Shown here: positions 43,671 through 52,261 of the stretch, piece by piece
How positions within the stretch are numbered: position 1 is the first letter of the stretch
How the letters are laid out: each line of letters opens with the position of its first letter
Assembly: GCF_030816915.1 (NCBI RefSeq)
Contig: NZ_JAUSYN010000002.1
Span: forward strand, 7,453,501 to 7,517,500
DNA length: 64,000 bases
Origin: Streptomyces sp. B3I8
GTDB taxonomy: Bacteria > Actinomycetota > Actinomycetes > Streptomycetales > Streptomycetaceae
Direction of reading: 5' to 3'
The notes under the pieces: model-generated
Told to the model about the DNA's origin: nothing
Database searches by the model: none
The model's input: only the letters and a program-made list of their open reading frames with translations
Made by a program: the position numbers and the translations under genes

Positions 43671-46010
43671 GTGACCCCCCTTCCCCCATGCAGACCGCTG
43701 CGTCGTGGCGTGTCGGCGTCCCTTTCTCTGATCGTCGCCGCGGCGGGCGCCATCGCCGCCGTCGCGGTGTCCGCCCCCGACGCCGTCGCCGCCGGCGTGC
43801 CCGCCCCTTCCCCCGTGGGGATCTCCGGCCGCGGTGCCACCGTCCCGTTCAAGGAGCAGGAGGCCGAGTACGCGGCCACCAACGGCACCCTGATCGGACC
43901 GGACCGTCTGTACGGGCACCTTCCGTCGGAGGCCTCCGGTCGTCAGGCGGTCACCCTGGATGCCACGGGCGAGTATGTCGAGTTCACGCTCACCGCACCG
44001 GCGAACGCCATGACGTTCCGCTACTCCCTGCCGGACAACTCCGCCGGCACCGGCCGTGACGCCGACCTCGACGTGATGGTGAACGGAAGCCGACTCAAGA
44101 GCGTGCCTGTGACCTCCAAGTACGGTTGGTACTACGGCGGTTATCCGTTCAACAACAATCCCGGCGACACCAACCCGCACCACTTCTACGACGAGGCCCG
44201 CACCATGTTCGGCTCCACGCTGCCCGCCGGCAGCAAGGTGCGCCTCCAGGTGTCGTCCACCAGTGCCTCACCGTCGTTCACCATCGACCTCGCGGACTTC
44301 GAGCAGGTGGGCGACCGGATCAACAAGCCGTCCGGCGCGCTGGACGTCGTCAGCGATTTCGGCGCCGACCCGACCGGAGCCACGGACTCGACGGCCCGGA
44401 TCCAGGCGGCGGTAGACGCGGGCAAGGCGCAGGGCAGGACGGTCTACATCCCCCAGGGCACCTTCACCGTGCGGGACCACATCGTCGTCGACCAGGTGAC
44501 GGTGACGGGAGCGGGACCCTGGTACAGCGTGCTGACCGGCCGCGACCCGTCGGACCGCTCCAAGGCCGTCGGCGTGTACGGCAAGTACGCCGCACAGGGC
44601 GGCAGCAGGAACGTGGTCCTGAAGAACTTCGCGATCATCGGTGACATCCGCGAACGCGAGGACAACGACCAGGTCAACGCCATCGGCGGCGCGATGTCCG
44701 ACTCCACCGTGGACAACGTGTGGATGCAGCACACCAAGTGCGGTGCCTGGATGGACGGGCCCATGGGCAACTTCACGATCAAGAACAGCCGCATCCTGGA
44801 CCAGACCGCGGACGGCGTCAACTTCCACATGGGCGTCACCAACTCCACCGTCACCAACACCTTCGTCCGGAACACCGGGGACGACGGTCTGGCGATGTGG
44901 GCGCAGGACATCCCGAACGTGAAGAACAAGTTCACCTTCAACACGGTGATCCTGCCCATCCTCGCCAACAACATCGTCACGTACGGCGGCAAGGACATCA
45001 CCATTTCCGACAACGTCATGTCGGACACCCTCACCAACGGCGGCGGCCTGCACGTCGCCAACCGGTACCCCGGCGTCAACTCCGGTCAGGGGACCGCCGT
45101 GTCCGGCACCACCACGGCCACGCGGAACACCCTGATCCGAACCGGGAACAGTGACTACAACTGGCAGTTCGGGGTGGGGGCGGTGTGGTTCAGCGGGCTC
45201 AACGAACCCCTCGACGCCACGATCAACGTCACCGACAGCGAAATACTCGACAGTTCCTACGCCGCGATCATGAACATAGAGGGCGCCACGCGGGGGCTGC
45301 ACTTCGACCACGTCCGGATCGATGGGGCGGGTACCTACGCCTTGCAGATCCAGGCACCGGGCACGGCGTCGTTCAGCGACGTCACCGCCACCAACATCGG
45401 CCAGTCCAACCCGATCCACAACTGCGTCGGCTCCGGATTCCAGATCACGCGGGGCAGCGGCAACAGCGGCTGGTACGCCGACCCGCCGGTCTGCACGGGC
45501 ACCTGGCCCGCGCCCAAGTGGACCAACGGCGGCGTACCGGGCGGCGGCACCCCGCCCGACGACCCGCCGACCGATCCTCCGAACGACCCCACGGTGAACC
45601 TCGCCAAGGGGCGCTCGGTCAGCGAGTCCAGCCACACGGACGTGTACAGCGCGTCCAAGACGGTGGACGGCGACGCCAACACGTACTGGGAGAGTGCGAA
45701 CAACAGCTTCCCGCAATCCGTGACCGTCGACCTCGAGGCCGCCAAGGCGGTCAAGCGGGTCGTCCTCAAGCTGCCCCCGGCGTCCGCATGGGCCACCCGC
45801 ACCCAGACGCTCAGCGTCATGGGCAGCACTGACAACGACTCGTACACCACACTCGAGCCGTCGGCGGGTTACACCTTCGACCCGTCGAGCGGGAACACCG
45901 TCACGATCTCCCTGCCGGGTACCGCGACCCGCTACCTCCGCGTGCTGATCACGGCCAACACCGGGTGGCCGGCGGCACAGCTGTCCGAGGTCGAGGCTTA
46001 CACCGGGTAG
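43671..46010 (+). CDS. Secreted GH87-type alpha-1,3-glucanase (mutanase/mycodextranase-like) with discoidin domain
   Basis: A 779-residue exoenzyme. A Sec signal (LSLIVAAAGAIAAVAVSAP) is followed by a CBM35-like module (VPFKEQEAEYAATNGTLIG), a right-handed beta-helix (SDFGADPTGATDSTARIQAA onward) and a C-terminal F5/8 type C domain after a proline linker. Three aspartates match GH87 spacing: D381 in ADGVNFH and D404/D405 in NTGDDGLAMW, 23 and 24 residues apart. The GTG at 43671 sits 7 bases after AAGGA; the ATG at 43665 is too close to it. It would cleave alpha-1,3-glucan of fungal walls. An AT-rich leader with TTGACA at 43570 precedes it. Confidence 0.82.
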   Translation: MTPLPPCRPLRRGVSASLSLIVAAAGAIAAVAVSAPDAVAAGVPAPSPVGISGRGATVPFKEQEAEYAATNGTLIGPDRLYGHLPSEASGRQAVTLDATGEYVEFTLTAPANAMTFRYSLPDNSAGTGRDADLDVMVNGSRLKSVPVTSKYGWYYGGYPFNNNPGDTNPHHFYDEARTMFGSTLPAGSKVRLQVSSTSASPSFTIDLADFEQVGDRINKPSGALDVVSDFGADPTGATDSTARIQAAVDAGKAQGRTVYIPQGTFTVRDHIVVDQVTVTGAGPWYSVLTGRDPSDRSKAVGVYGKYAAQGGSRNVVLKNFAIIGDIREREDNDQVNAIGGAMSDSTVDNVWMQHTKCGAWMDGPMGNFTIKNSRILDQTADGVNFHMGVTNSTVTNTFVRNTGDDGLAMWAQDIPNVKNKFTFNTVILPILANNIVTYGGKDITISDNVMSDTLTNGGGLHVANRYPGVNSGQGTAVSGTTTATRNTLIRTGNSDYNWQFGVGAVWFSGLNEPLDATINVTDSEILDSSYAAIMNIEGATRGLHFDHVRIDGAGTYALQIQAPGTASFSDVTATNIGQSNPIHNCVGSGFQITRGSGNSGWYADPPVCTGTWPAPKWTNGGVPGGGTPPDDPPTDPPNDPTVNLAKGRSVSESSHTDVYSASKTVDGDANTYWESANNSFPQSVTVDLEAAKAVKRVVLKLPPASAWATRTQTLSVMGSTDNDSYTTLEPSAGYTFDPSSGNTVTISLPGTATRYLRVLITANTGWPAAQLSEVEAYTG

Positions 46011-46149
46011 CCACGACCCGGCACCACGCCGCACGGGCCGACAGGAAGGACCGCCGCCTCCGCGGAAGCGGCGGTTCCTCCGCGGAAGCGGTGCGTGCGG
46101 AGGAACCGGTGCGTTCCGGCGAAGTCTCCGTTCGGTCCGACACGGGTTC

Positions 46150-46410
46150 TCAGGGGCGCGCCTCGTGGGTGAGGAGGGCGAGCTGCACCCGGTTGTTCAG
46201 ATCCAGCTTGGTCAACGCGCTGGAGAGGTGCGCCTTCACCGTGCCGACGGAAAGGTGCAGCCGGGTACTGATCTGCTGGTTGGACAGACCTTCCGCCACC
46301 GCCTCGGCCACCTCGCGTTCGCGGGCGCTGAGCAGCGCGAGCCGCTGCCCGGCCCGCTGCGCACGGTCGCCCGGCCGGGCCGCCACGTGCTCTATCAGGG
46401 GGCATCCGCC
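46150..46410 (-). pseudogene. NarL/LuxR-type response regulator, C-terminal remnant
   Basis: The LuxR helix-turn-helix is complete (LSAREREVAEAVAEGLSNQQ, LHLSVGTVKAHLSSALTKLD), preceded by the linker LIEHVAARPGD usual between receiver and DNA-binding domains. The receiver domain is missing: upstream sequence is unrelated. No start codon with a ribosome binding site lies before it. The remnant begins next to IS256-derived sequence, which may have caused the loss. Confidence 0.75.
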
Positions 46411-46461
46411 GGAGCGGGGCACCGTGGGCATCTGTGGGACAACGGTGGGAACACGTATTCC

Positions 46462-46680
46462 ATGACGAAGCCCAACGACGAAACGCACAGGTCCCACGCG
46501 CCCGGATCGCAGCCGAGTGTCCGCCCGGGTTCCGACGAACCCCAGACGATCACGGCACCGACACCTCCCGTCGCGTGGAGCAGCGGCCCTCCGGAAGACG
46601 CCGACCTGGCCGACGAAGAGAACGAACCGCGACGGTCCGGCACGGACGACGCATCGAAGAGGGCACCCCAGGACGACTGA
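46462..46680 (+). CDS. Possible small acidic hydrophilic protein
   Basis: A 72-residue frame (MTKPNDETHRSHAPGSQP...) rich in Pro, Asp, Glu and Ser, with good GC3 but only a weak GGTGGG upstream. It may be a chance frame in a decayed region. Confidence 0.25.
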   Translation: MTKPNDETHRSHAPGSQPSVRPGSDEPQTITAPTPPVAWSSGPPEDADLADEENEPRRSGTDDASKRAPQDD

Positions 46681-46699
46681 GCCAGACCGGGTCGACGCA

Positions 46700-47155
46700 C
46701 CGGCTCATCGGCAGGGCCTCGAACCGGATGTGGTCCAGCGGACGTGTCCGGAACGCGTCCAACTGTTCGTCCAGGGCCGCGCAGATCCGGGACACCTCGC
46801 TCTTGGACATCCCGATGTCGGAGCCGAGGGCTTCGACCAGGTCGTCGACCGACCGGGTGGACACACCGTGGACCTATGCCTCCACGATCACCGCGTAGAG
46901 GGCCTGATCGATGCGCCGTCGGCGCTCCGGGGAGGCTGGGGAAGAAGCTTCCGGCCCGCAGTCGCGGGATCGCGAGTTCGAGGTCGCCCGCCTGCGTGGT
47001 CACGGTCTTCTCCCGGTGGCCGTTGCGCCGGGTGGTGCGGGTGTCGGTGTGTTCGCCCCACTCGGCGCCGATCTTTGTGGTGGCCTCGGCCTCGATCAGT
47101 TCCCGCAGTTGGAGGGCACCGTCCGGCGGCAGTTCGGGCAGTGCTTCGTCTCAGC
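46700..47155 (-). pseudogene. IS256-family transposase remnant
   Basis: Segments in successive frames match IS256/mutator transposases: RTTRRNGHREKTVTTQAGD, LELAIPRLRAGSFFPSLP, then VSTRSVDDLVEALGSDIGMS and KSEVSRICAALDEQLDAFRT. At least two frameshifts separate them, and both ends of the gene are missing, including two of the three DDE residues. No terminal repeats were found. Confidence 0.75.
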
Positions 47156-47370
47156 CCTTGTTGTCCGCACCGCGCAGGAGATCGGATCCAGGAGCGGCGG
47201 TGTATCCCGGTCACGGCGGGCCGTACGGCGCTGACGCGGGCGAAGCGGACGGATCCCGTCGCATCGAGTGGGACCGCGCTGGCGTCCGCGTCGGCTTGTC
47301 GCGCGGTTGTTCACTTATTGCATGGATTCATGGGTAACTTGCGAACGGTTCGGCCTCCTGGTTGGTTGAC

Positions 47371-47865
47371 ATGATGAACATCGCCGACCTCTTCGACCTG
47401 CTCGACATCCTGGAGGCCGCAGACGTCGCGTACTGGGTCGCCGGCGGGTGGGGAGTGGACGTCCTCGTGGGGCGTCAGACACGCCAACACCGGGATGTGG
47501 ACCTCGCATTGGACGCCACGAGCGAGACTGCGACAGTCGACGCGCTGGAAGCGTTCGGGTACCGGGTGGAGACGGAACAGCGCCCTACGCGTGTGGAACT
47601 CGCGGCTCCTGGACGGCGCTGGGCAGATCTGCATCCAGTCGTCTTCGACGCCGAAGGAGTTGGACGGCAGGCCGACCTCGACGGCGGCTTCTTCCTCTAT
47701 CCGCACGACGCCTTCACCGTCGGGACGATTCAGGGCCGCGCCGTCCCGTGCCTGTCGATCTCGAAACAACTCGACTTCCGCAGCGGATACACGCTCAGGG
47801 ACGTCGACCATCACGGCATCGCGCTTCTCGAGAGCCTGAACCCCCACCGAAGCAGCGACGGCTGA
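47371..47865 (+). CDS. Nucleotidyltransferase of the lincosamide/aminoglycoside-2''-adenylyltransferase type
   Basis: A 164-residue protein. WVAGGWGVDVLVGRQTRQHRD followed by VDLAL is the active-site signature of LnuA/ANT(2'')-like adenylyltransferases, with the two metal-binding aspartates in R-D-V-D. WADLHPVVFD and KQLDFRSGY...RDVDHH complete the family pattern. Such enzymes inactivate lincosamides or aminoglycosides by AMP transfer, but many Streptomyces members are untested. ATG 47371 (or 47374) has no clear ribosome binding site; an upstream TTG is possible. It stands next to IS256 debris, which may reflect past mobility. Confidence 0.78.
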   Translation: MMNIADLFDLLDILEAADVAYWVAGGWGVDVLVGRQTRQHRDVDLALDATSETATVDALEAFGYRVETEQRPTRVELAAPGRRWADLHPVVFDAEGVGRQADLDGGFFLYPHDAFTVGTIQGRAVPCLSISKQLDFRSGYTLRDVDHHGIALLESLNPHRSSDG

Positions 47866-47964
47866 TATCGGCGGTCGCGCTACGAGCCGCTCGCTTCGTT
47901 CCCGCACGCCGCACAGACCTGGTGGCCGGACCCTGTTGTAAACGGCTCTGCTACCCGGCCACGC

Positions 47965-48384
47965 TCATGCATAGGGGTGATCAGCGGGCATTGGCTCTCG
48001 GTGGGCAATGCGCCAGCGAGAGGAGGGTGTGAAGGAGCGGTGGGCTTGAGTGACTTGGCGCCGGTCGACAGGTAGTCCGTCGGCGTTGATTCCTGCGGTC
48101 CAGGCGCAGTCGGCGACGGTCACGATGCGCAGGTGGATGCGGGCGATCAGCAGTTTCTGTGCCAGGAATGGCGCGTCGAGCAGGTCTGCGCCGGCGATCT
48201 GGGCGGCGGTGACAGCCTGGGTGCGGATGAGCTGCTCGTGCCCGTCGGAGCCGGTGAAATTGCCGGGTCCAAGCGGTGTGACGACCAATGGCTCGCCCAA
48301 CTCAGCTGCCAGTACGGCGGGATCGTCCGGCAACAGCATGAGGCGGCATACGGTGAAGATCCGGGTGGAACGCGACGTACTCAC
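47965..48384 (-). CDS. Conserved-looking hypothetical protein
   Basis: A 139-residue protein without recognised domain, signal peptide or membrane helix. The middle (LGEPLVVTPLGPGNFTGSDG, QAVTAAQIAGADLLDAPFLA) looks folded and its codon bias is coding-like, but no good ribosome binding site precedes the GTG at 48384. An ATG 15 codons in is an alternative start. It is followed downstream by the nucleotidyltransferase in convergent orientation. Its function is unknown. Confidence 0.5.
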   Translation of the reverse strand: MSTSRSTRIFTVCRLMLLPDDPAVLAAELGEPLVVTPLGPGNFTGSDGHEQLIRTQAVTAAQIAGADLLDAPFLAQKLLIARIHLRIVTVADCAWTAGINADGLPVDRRQVTQAHRSFTPSSRWRIAHREPMPADHPYA

Positions 48385-48572
48385 GGAGGCAGTGGCCTAG
48401 GCGGCGCGCACACCGGGCCCGATGGATGCGCAGGGGCGGTCGCGCAGGGCGGCCTCGTCGGCAGCCCAGTCGAGCACCCTCATGCAGCGAGCGGGAACCG
48501 TCGAGATGGCCCAGCTCCGGGGAGGGCGGGGCATGGCCGGAGAGTGCTGCGACCTGGGGCGGATGGGGAAGA

Positions 48573-49091
48573 TCACGGGCTGGACTCCTGGACTGCGTGG
48601 CGTGGGTCCGGTGCCTCTGTCCTCGCGCCGGGCTCCAGTAGTCGGCGGATACGCTCGTGCTCGGCAGCCATCTCGGGTGTGGCGAGGAAGTCGTTGAGAT
48701 CGGCGGAGACCTCGTGGTCGACGTCCTCGATGGAACGAATGGCGAGTTCGTAGAGCTCGCCGCGCCGGTGGTGCTCCAAGTAGCTCTGCCAATGCGCCAA
48801 CGCGCTGATGGCGGTGAGGACTCCGGTGTCCAGTTCGTCGTCGACCAGGATGCCGCCATAGATCGTCGCAAGCGCGTCGTGCAGCTCGGCGGCGCTGATG
48901 GTCAGAACGTTCGCGCAGGCGTTGCTGAGTGCGGTCCGGGCGTCTTTGGTGAGTTCGTCCTCGGTGGCACCGCGGAGCAGCTCCGGCCGCACCAGACGAG
49001 TGATCGTCTCCTCTGCAAAGACACGAGCCCCGCGCTCGGTGGCCCCGACGACCAGCCGGAGAATGTCCGCCTCAAGTTCGCTGTAGTTCAC
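48573..49091 (-). CDS. Hypothetical helical protein, 172 residues
   Basis: An acidic, mostly alpha-helical protein (MNYSELEADILRLVVGATER, YLEHHRRGELYELAIRSIED). It resembles bacterial immunity or regulatory proteins in composition, but no family was recognised. The GTG start is preceded by GAGGGC. A short frame ends four bases upstream on the same strand and may be co-transcribed. Confidence 0.55.
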   Translation of the reverse strand: MNYSELEADILRLVVGATERGARVFAEETITRLVRPELLRGATEDELTKDARTALSNACANVLTISAAELHDALATIYGGILVDDELDTGVLTAISALAHWQSYLEHHRRGELYELAIRSIEDVDHEVSADLNDFLATPEMAAEHERIRRLLEPGARTEAPDPRHAVQESSP

Positions 49092-49095
49092 GCCC

Positions 49096-49299
49096 TCAGC
49101 CTAAGCGGGCCATCGCTTCCTTCATCCGGTCACTATCAAGACGGCCAAGGAGCTGAACCACCGCTTTTACCTCTCGAACAACCGTAAGCCGGCAAGACAG
49201 GACAACATCGCCGAGGGCCTGCGCCATCACGGGCGGGATATGGACCGGCCTGTCGGCTCCCCACGGACTCACGTGATCATTCCTGGCCAATCGCGACAA
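49096..49299 (-). CDS. Possible small protein or gene remnant upstream of the 172-residue protein
   Basis: A 67-residue frame whose C-terminal half (CRLTVVREVKAVVQLLGRLD) looks like a real amphipathic helix. It lies tight against the next gene. The start is unclear, and it may be the C-terminus of a deleted gene. Confidence 0.3.
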   Translation of the reverse strand: MSRLARNDHVSPWGADRPVHIPPVMAQALGDVVLSCRLTVVREVKAVVQLLGRLDSDRMKEAMARLG

Positions 49300-49476
49300 C
49301 GACGGAGGAGGGTGTGTTTACTCGTGGGTTGCGGTCGGTCCGGGTGTGTTTTTCTCCTGTTGCTGGCTGAGTTTGTGGGCCGGGTTGTCGGTCTGGTCTC
49401 CCGTGTGCCGCGGCGGCTGGCCGGCCGGCGCGGCTGGGGTCTGTGTGGGTGGTGCTGTCTGGTGTCTGGTGTCTGG
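49300..49476. other. G/T-skewed spacer downstream of the conservon
   Basis: The plus strand is almost purely G and T with some C and hardly any A. The skew continues into the 3' end of the P450 gene. No gene or clear hairpin was seen. Confidence 0.5.
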
Positions 49477-50739
49477 TTAGTGTGTGGTTGGTGTGAATGT
49501 TACGGGTAGTGTGGTGAGGCCGCGCATCCATACTGAGGGGCGCCATGTCAGTTGTGTTGTCTGGCCGGTCAGGACGAGGTCGGGTAGGTGTTCCATCAGG
49601 GTTTCCACGGCTGTGCGTGCCATGACGTCTGCGAGGAGTGGGGCCGGGTAGGGGCAGCGGTGTTCGCCGTTGCTGAAGGACAGGTGTGCGGAGTTTTCGG
49701 CTCCGACGTGTGATTCGGGCCAGATCTGGGGGTCGGTGTTGGCTGCGGCGAGTCCGAGGATGAGGCAGTCGCCTTCGCGGATGTGCCGGCCGCCGAGTTG
49801 GGTGTCGCGTGCGGCCCAGCGGCCGATGAAGTTCTGTGTGGGGGTGTCCAGCCACAGTACTTCGTTGAGTGCGTCGCCCACGCTGACCCGGCCGCCGGAG
49901 ACGTTCACCGCGAAGCGTTCGTCGGTCAGCAGCAGGCGCAGGGTGTTGCCGATCCAGTTGGCTGTCGGCTGCTGGGCGGCGGCGATGACGGAGATGAGGT
50001 CCTGGACGGCTTCTTCGTCGCTGAGGCCGGCGGGGTGGAGCAGCATCCGTGAGGTGATGTCGGCTCCGGGGTTTTCCCGTTTGGTTTTCACCAGCTGTGT
50101 CAGGCGGGCGCCGACTCGTTGGTAGGCGGCGACCGGGTCGTCGTCCTGACCGGCGTCCAGTGAGGTGCGCAGGTCTTCTACCAGGGTGTCGGTCTCGTCG
50201 CTGTCCTGTGGCATGCCGCACATCCACAGGACCGCGCGGGCGGGGAGTGCGTGGGCGTAGGCGTTCATCAGTTCGGCTGTGCCGCTGCCGGCGAAGGAGG
50301 CGATCAGGTGTTCGGCGACTGTCTGGCACTCGCGTGCCAGTTCGAACTGGTCGATGCCTTCCAGGGCGTGGGTGAGGACGCCGGCCCGGCGCTGGTGTTC
50401 GGCGCCCTCGGTGAACAGTACGGAGGGCTGGTAGCCGACGAACGGCAGGAGCGGCCAGTTGTCGGGGATGTTCGGCCACTGGTTCCAGCGCCGGGAGTCC
50501 CGGGCGAACAGTTCGTCGTGGGCGCTCACGTAGCAGACCTCGGGGTAGCCGAGGACCAGCCAGGCGGGGATGTCGTTGTCGAGCAGGACCGGGGCGACCG
50601 CCCCGTGTTCCCGGCGCAGGGAACGGTACAGGTCGGAGGCCGACTGCTGGAACTGCAGCCCGGCCAGCCGGACTGCGGAGCCGTGGGCGGGGCAGCCCGG
50701 CGGGGGAGCGGCCGGGGAGGCGCTGTTGTGGTCGCTCAC
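49477..50739 (-). CDS. cvnE: Conservon cytochrome P450, CYP157-like without the ExxR arginine
   Basis: A 420-residue P450. The haem-binding loop is LSFSNGEHRCPYP with the cysteine ligand. The K-helix ExxR motif reads NEVLW: Glu is kept but Arg is replaced by Trp, the hallmark of conservon-linked CYP157 proteins. The I-helix (VIAAAQQPTANWIG) lacks the usual acid-Thr pair. Catalysis as a normal monooxygenase is therefore doubtful. The GTG overlaps the TGA of cvnD (GTGA). It is the fifth conservon gene, co-expressed with the G-protein-like complex. Confidence 0.88.
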   Translation of the reverse strand: MSDHNSASPAAPPPGCPAHGSAVRLAGLQFQQSASDLYRSLRREHGAVAPVLLDNDIPAWLVLGYPEVCYVSAHDELFARDSRRWNQWPNIPDNWPLLPFVGYQPSVLFTEGAEHQRRAGVLTHALEGIDQFELARECQTVAEHLIASFAGSGTAELMNAYAHALPARAVLWMCGMPQDSDETDTLVEDLRTSLDAGQDDDPVAAYQRVGARLTQLVKTKRENPGADITSRMLLHPAGLSDEEAVQDLISVIAAAQQPTANWIGNTLRLLLTDERFAVNVSGGRVSVGDALNEVLWLDTPTQNFIGRWAARDTQLGGRHIREGDCLILGLAAANTDPQIWPESHVGAENSAHLSFSNGEHRCPYPAPLLADVMARTAVETLMEHLPDLVLTGQTTQLTWRPSVWMRGLTTLPVTFTPTTH

Positions 50740-51353
50740 GAGGTCTTCTCCCGGGTCAGTGCCAGCGAGTGGAGGTGGTCCACGAGAGTGATCAGGACTT
50801 CCTTGCCCGATGATCTGACCCGCGCGTCGCAGTCGACCATCGGCACGTGGTCGCCCAGTGCCAGGGCCTGGCGGATCTCCTCGAGCGAGAAACGGCTCTC
50901 GTCGCCGTCGAACCGGTTGACGGCCACGACGAACGGTGTCTTGTGGTGTTCGAGCCGGTCGATGGCGTACCAGGAGTCCGTCATGCGCCGTGTGTCCACG
51001 AGGACCACCGCGCCCAGGGTGCCGGCGAAGAGCCGGTCCCACAGGAACCAGAAACGTTCCTGGCCCGGTGCGCCGAACAGGTAGAGCACCATCCGCTGGT
51101 TCAGGCTGATGCGCCCGAAGTCGAAGGCGACGGTCGTCGTCGTCTTGCCCTCCACGCCGGCGGTCCGGTCGACGTCCTGCCCGGCCTGCGTCATCACCTC
51201 CTCGGTGTTCAGCGGCCGGATCTCGCTGACGGAGCGGACCAGCGTCGTCTTGCCCACACCGAAGCCGCCCACGACGACGATCTTCAGGCCGGTCTCGGCC
51301 GCGTCGGTCAGCGGCGTGCGCTGGGACGGCAGCTCAGAGGTTGCGGAGCCCAT
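50736..51353 (-). CDS. cvnD: Conservon GTPase CvnD
   Basis: A 205-residue small GTPase of the MglA/Ras-like bacterial class. The P-loop is GGFGVGKTTLV, switch/G3 lies near FGAPGQERFWFLW, and G4 is VVAVNRFD, where the expected NKxD is NRFD, as usual in CvnD proteins. With CvnA-C it forms a membrane-associated, eukaryote-like G-protein signalling complex in Streptomyces. Its start lies 20 bp inside cvnC, and its stop overlaps cvnE. Confidence 0.92.
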   Translation of the reverse strand: MGSATSELPSQRTPLTDAAETGLKIVVVGGFGVGKTTLVRSVSEIRPLNTEEVMTQAGQDVDRTAGVEGKTTTTVAFDFGRISLNQRMVLYLFGAPGQERFWFLWDRLFAGTLGAVVLVDTRRMTDSWYAIDRLEHHKTPFVVAVNRFDGDESRFSLEEIRQALALGDHVPMVDCDARVRSSGKEVLITLVDHLHSLALTREKTS

Positions 51354-51690
51354 GGAGCACCTCCTGGAGCATGGCGGTTTCGGGGAGGTCCGCTGCGGAC
51401 CTCGCGGTGCGGGGGTGGCGGGCTGTCACCTTGCCCAGGGCATGGAGATCGCCCAGCAGGATACGTACGACCGTGACGGGCAGCCTGAGTTCGGCCGAGA
51501 TCTCCACGAGCGCGGTGGGATGCCGGCACAGTTCCAGGATCCGCACGTGTTCGGACTGCATGCCCGGGGCCGGTTCGCACTCGCTGACGATCAGGGTCAC
51601 GAGGTCGAACGCTTCGTCGGCCTCGCTGCGCCCGCCTGTCACCGTGTAGAGCCGGTCCGGGTCGCCGACGTCCACGGGTTTGCGGCTCAC
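51334..51690 (-). CDS. cvnC: Conservon protein CvnC (DUF742)
   Basis: A 118-residue protein with the DUF742 pattern: RLYTVTGGRSEAD near the N-terminus, ILELCRHPTALVEISAELRL (helix-turn-helix-like) and VRILLGDLHALGKVTA at the end. In conservons it bridges the roadblock protein and the GTPase. The GTG start overlaps the cvnB TGA and the 3' end overlaps cvnD. Confidence 0.92.
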   Translation of the reverse strand: MSRKPVDVGDPDRLYTVTGGRSEADEAFDLVTLIVSECEPAPGMQSEHVRILELCRHPTALVEISAELRLPVTVVRILLGDLHALGKVTARHPRTARSAADLPETAMLQEVLHGLRNL

Positions 51691-52106
51691 GCGGGGGCGC
51701 TCCCGCCGGCGGGTGTGCGGGGCTCGGCCCGCAGGTGCTCGCCGATCTGCTCGACGAGTTCGCTCATCCGGTGGCCCACCACGCCCGGGTCGGCGTCTTC
51801 CCGGGCGATCACCGCGAGGTGTGCGCCCAGGCCCGCCTCCACGATGAACAGCAGTCCGCCGTGGAACTCGGTCATGGAGTGCCGTACGCCTCCCGAGCCG
51901 TCGCCGAATTCCACGGACGCGCCCTGCGCGAGGGCCTGGATCCCGGAGCAGATGGCCGCCAGCTGGTCGGCCTGGTCCAGGGTGAGGTGTTCGGTCCAGC
52001 ACAGTTTCAGGCCGTCCCGGGACAGGACCAGGGCGTGGCGGGTGCCCGGCGTGTGCTCCAGAAGGTTGCTCAGGAGCCAGGTGAGGCTGTTGTCGGTGGT
52101 CTCCAT
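51687..52106 (-). CDS. cvnB: Conservon roadblock/LC7 protein CvnB
   Basis: A 139-residue roadblock/LC7-domain protein, the likely GTPase-regulating partner of CvnD. The fold pattern is visible in LLEHTPGTRHALVLSRDGLK followed by LAAICSGIQALAQGASVEFG and HLAVIAREDADPG. A proline/alanine tail is dispensable-looking. The gene starts 155 bp after cvnA ends and overlaps cvnC by four bases. Confidence 0.92.
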   Translation of the reverse strand: METTDNSLTWLLSNLLEHTPGTRHALVLSRDGLKLCWTEHLTLDQADQLAAICSGIQALAQGASVEFGDGSGGVRHSMTEFHGGLLFIVEAGLGAHLAVIAREDADPGVVGHRMSELVEQIGEHLRAEPRTPAGGSAPA

Positions 52107-52261
52107 GACGGGCGGGACGGGATCGGACCGCTGGCGGTCTCCCGGCCCGTTCCTCCAATCGAACGGGGTGCGGCGGTTCGGTGCGGGTGCTGCCGTGCCC
52201 GGTGGCGCGGCGGGCCGGTGGGCTGGTGGGCTGGGCGTCGGCCGGTGGGCGGGCCGGTGGG
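52107..52261. repeat. Degenerate GGTGGGC repeats between cvnA and cvnB
   Basis: The spacer holds several near-copies of CCGGTGGGCTGG and GGCGTCGG between about 52200 and 52275. They blend into GGATCCCGGTCC-type repeats within the last codons of cvnA (52280-52325). Confidence 0.6.
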
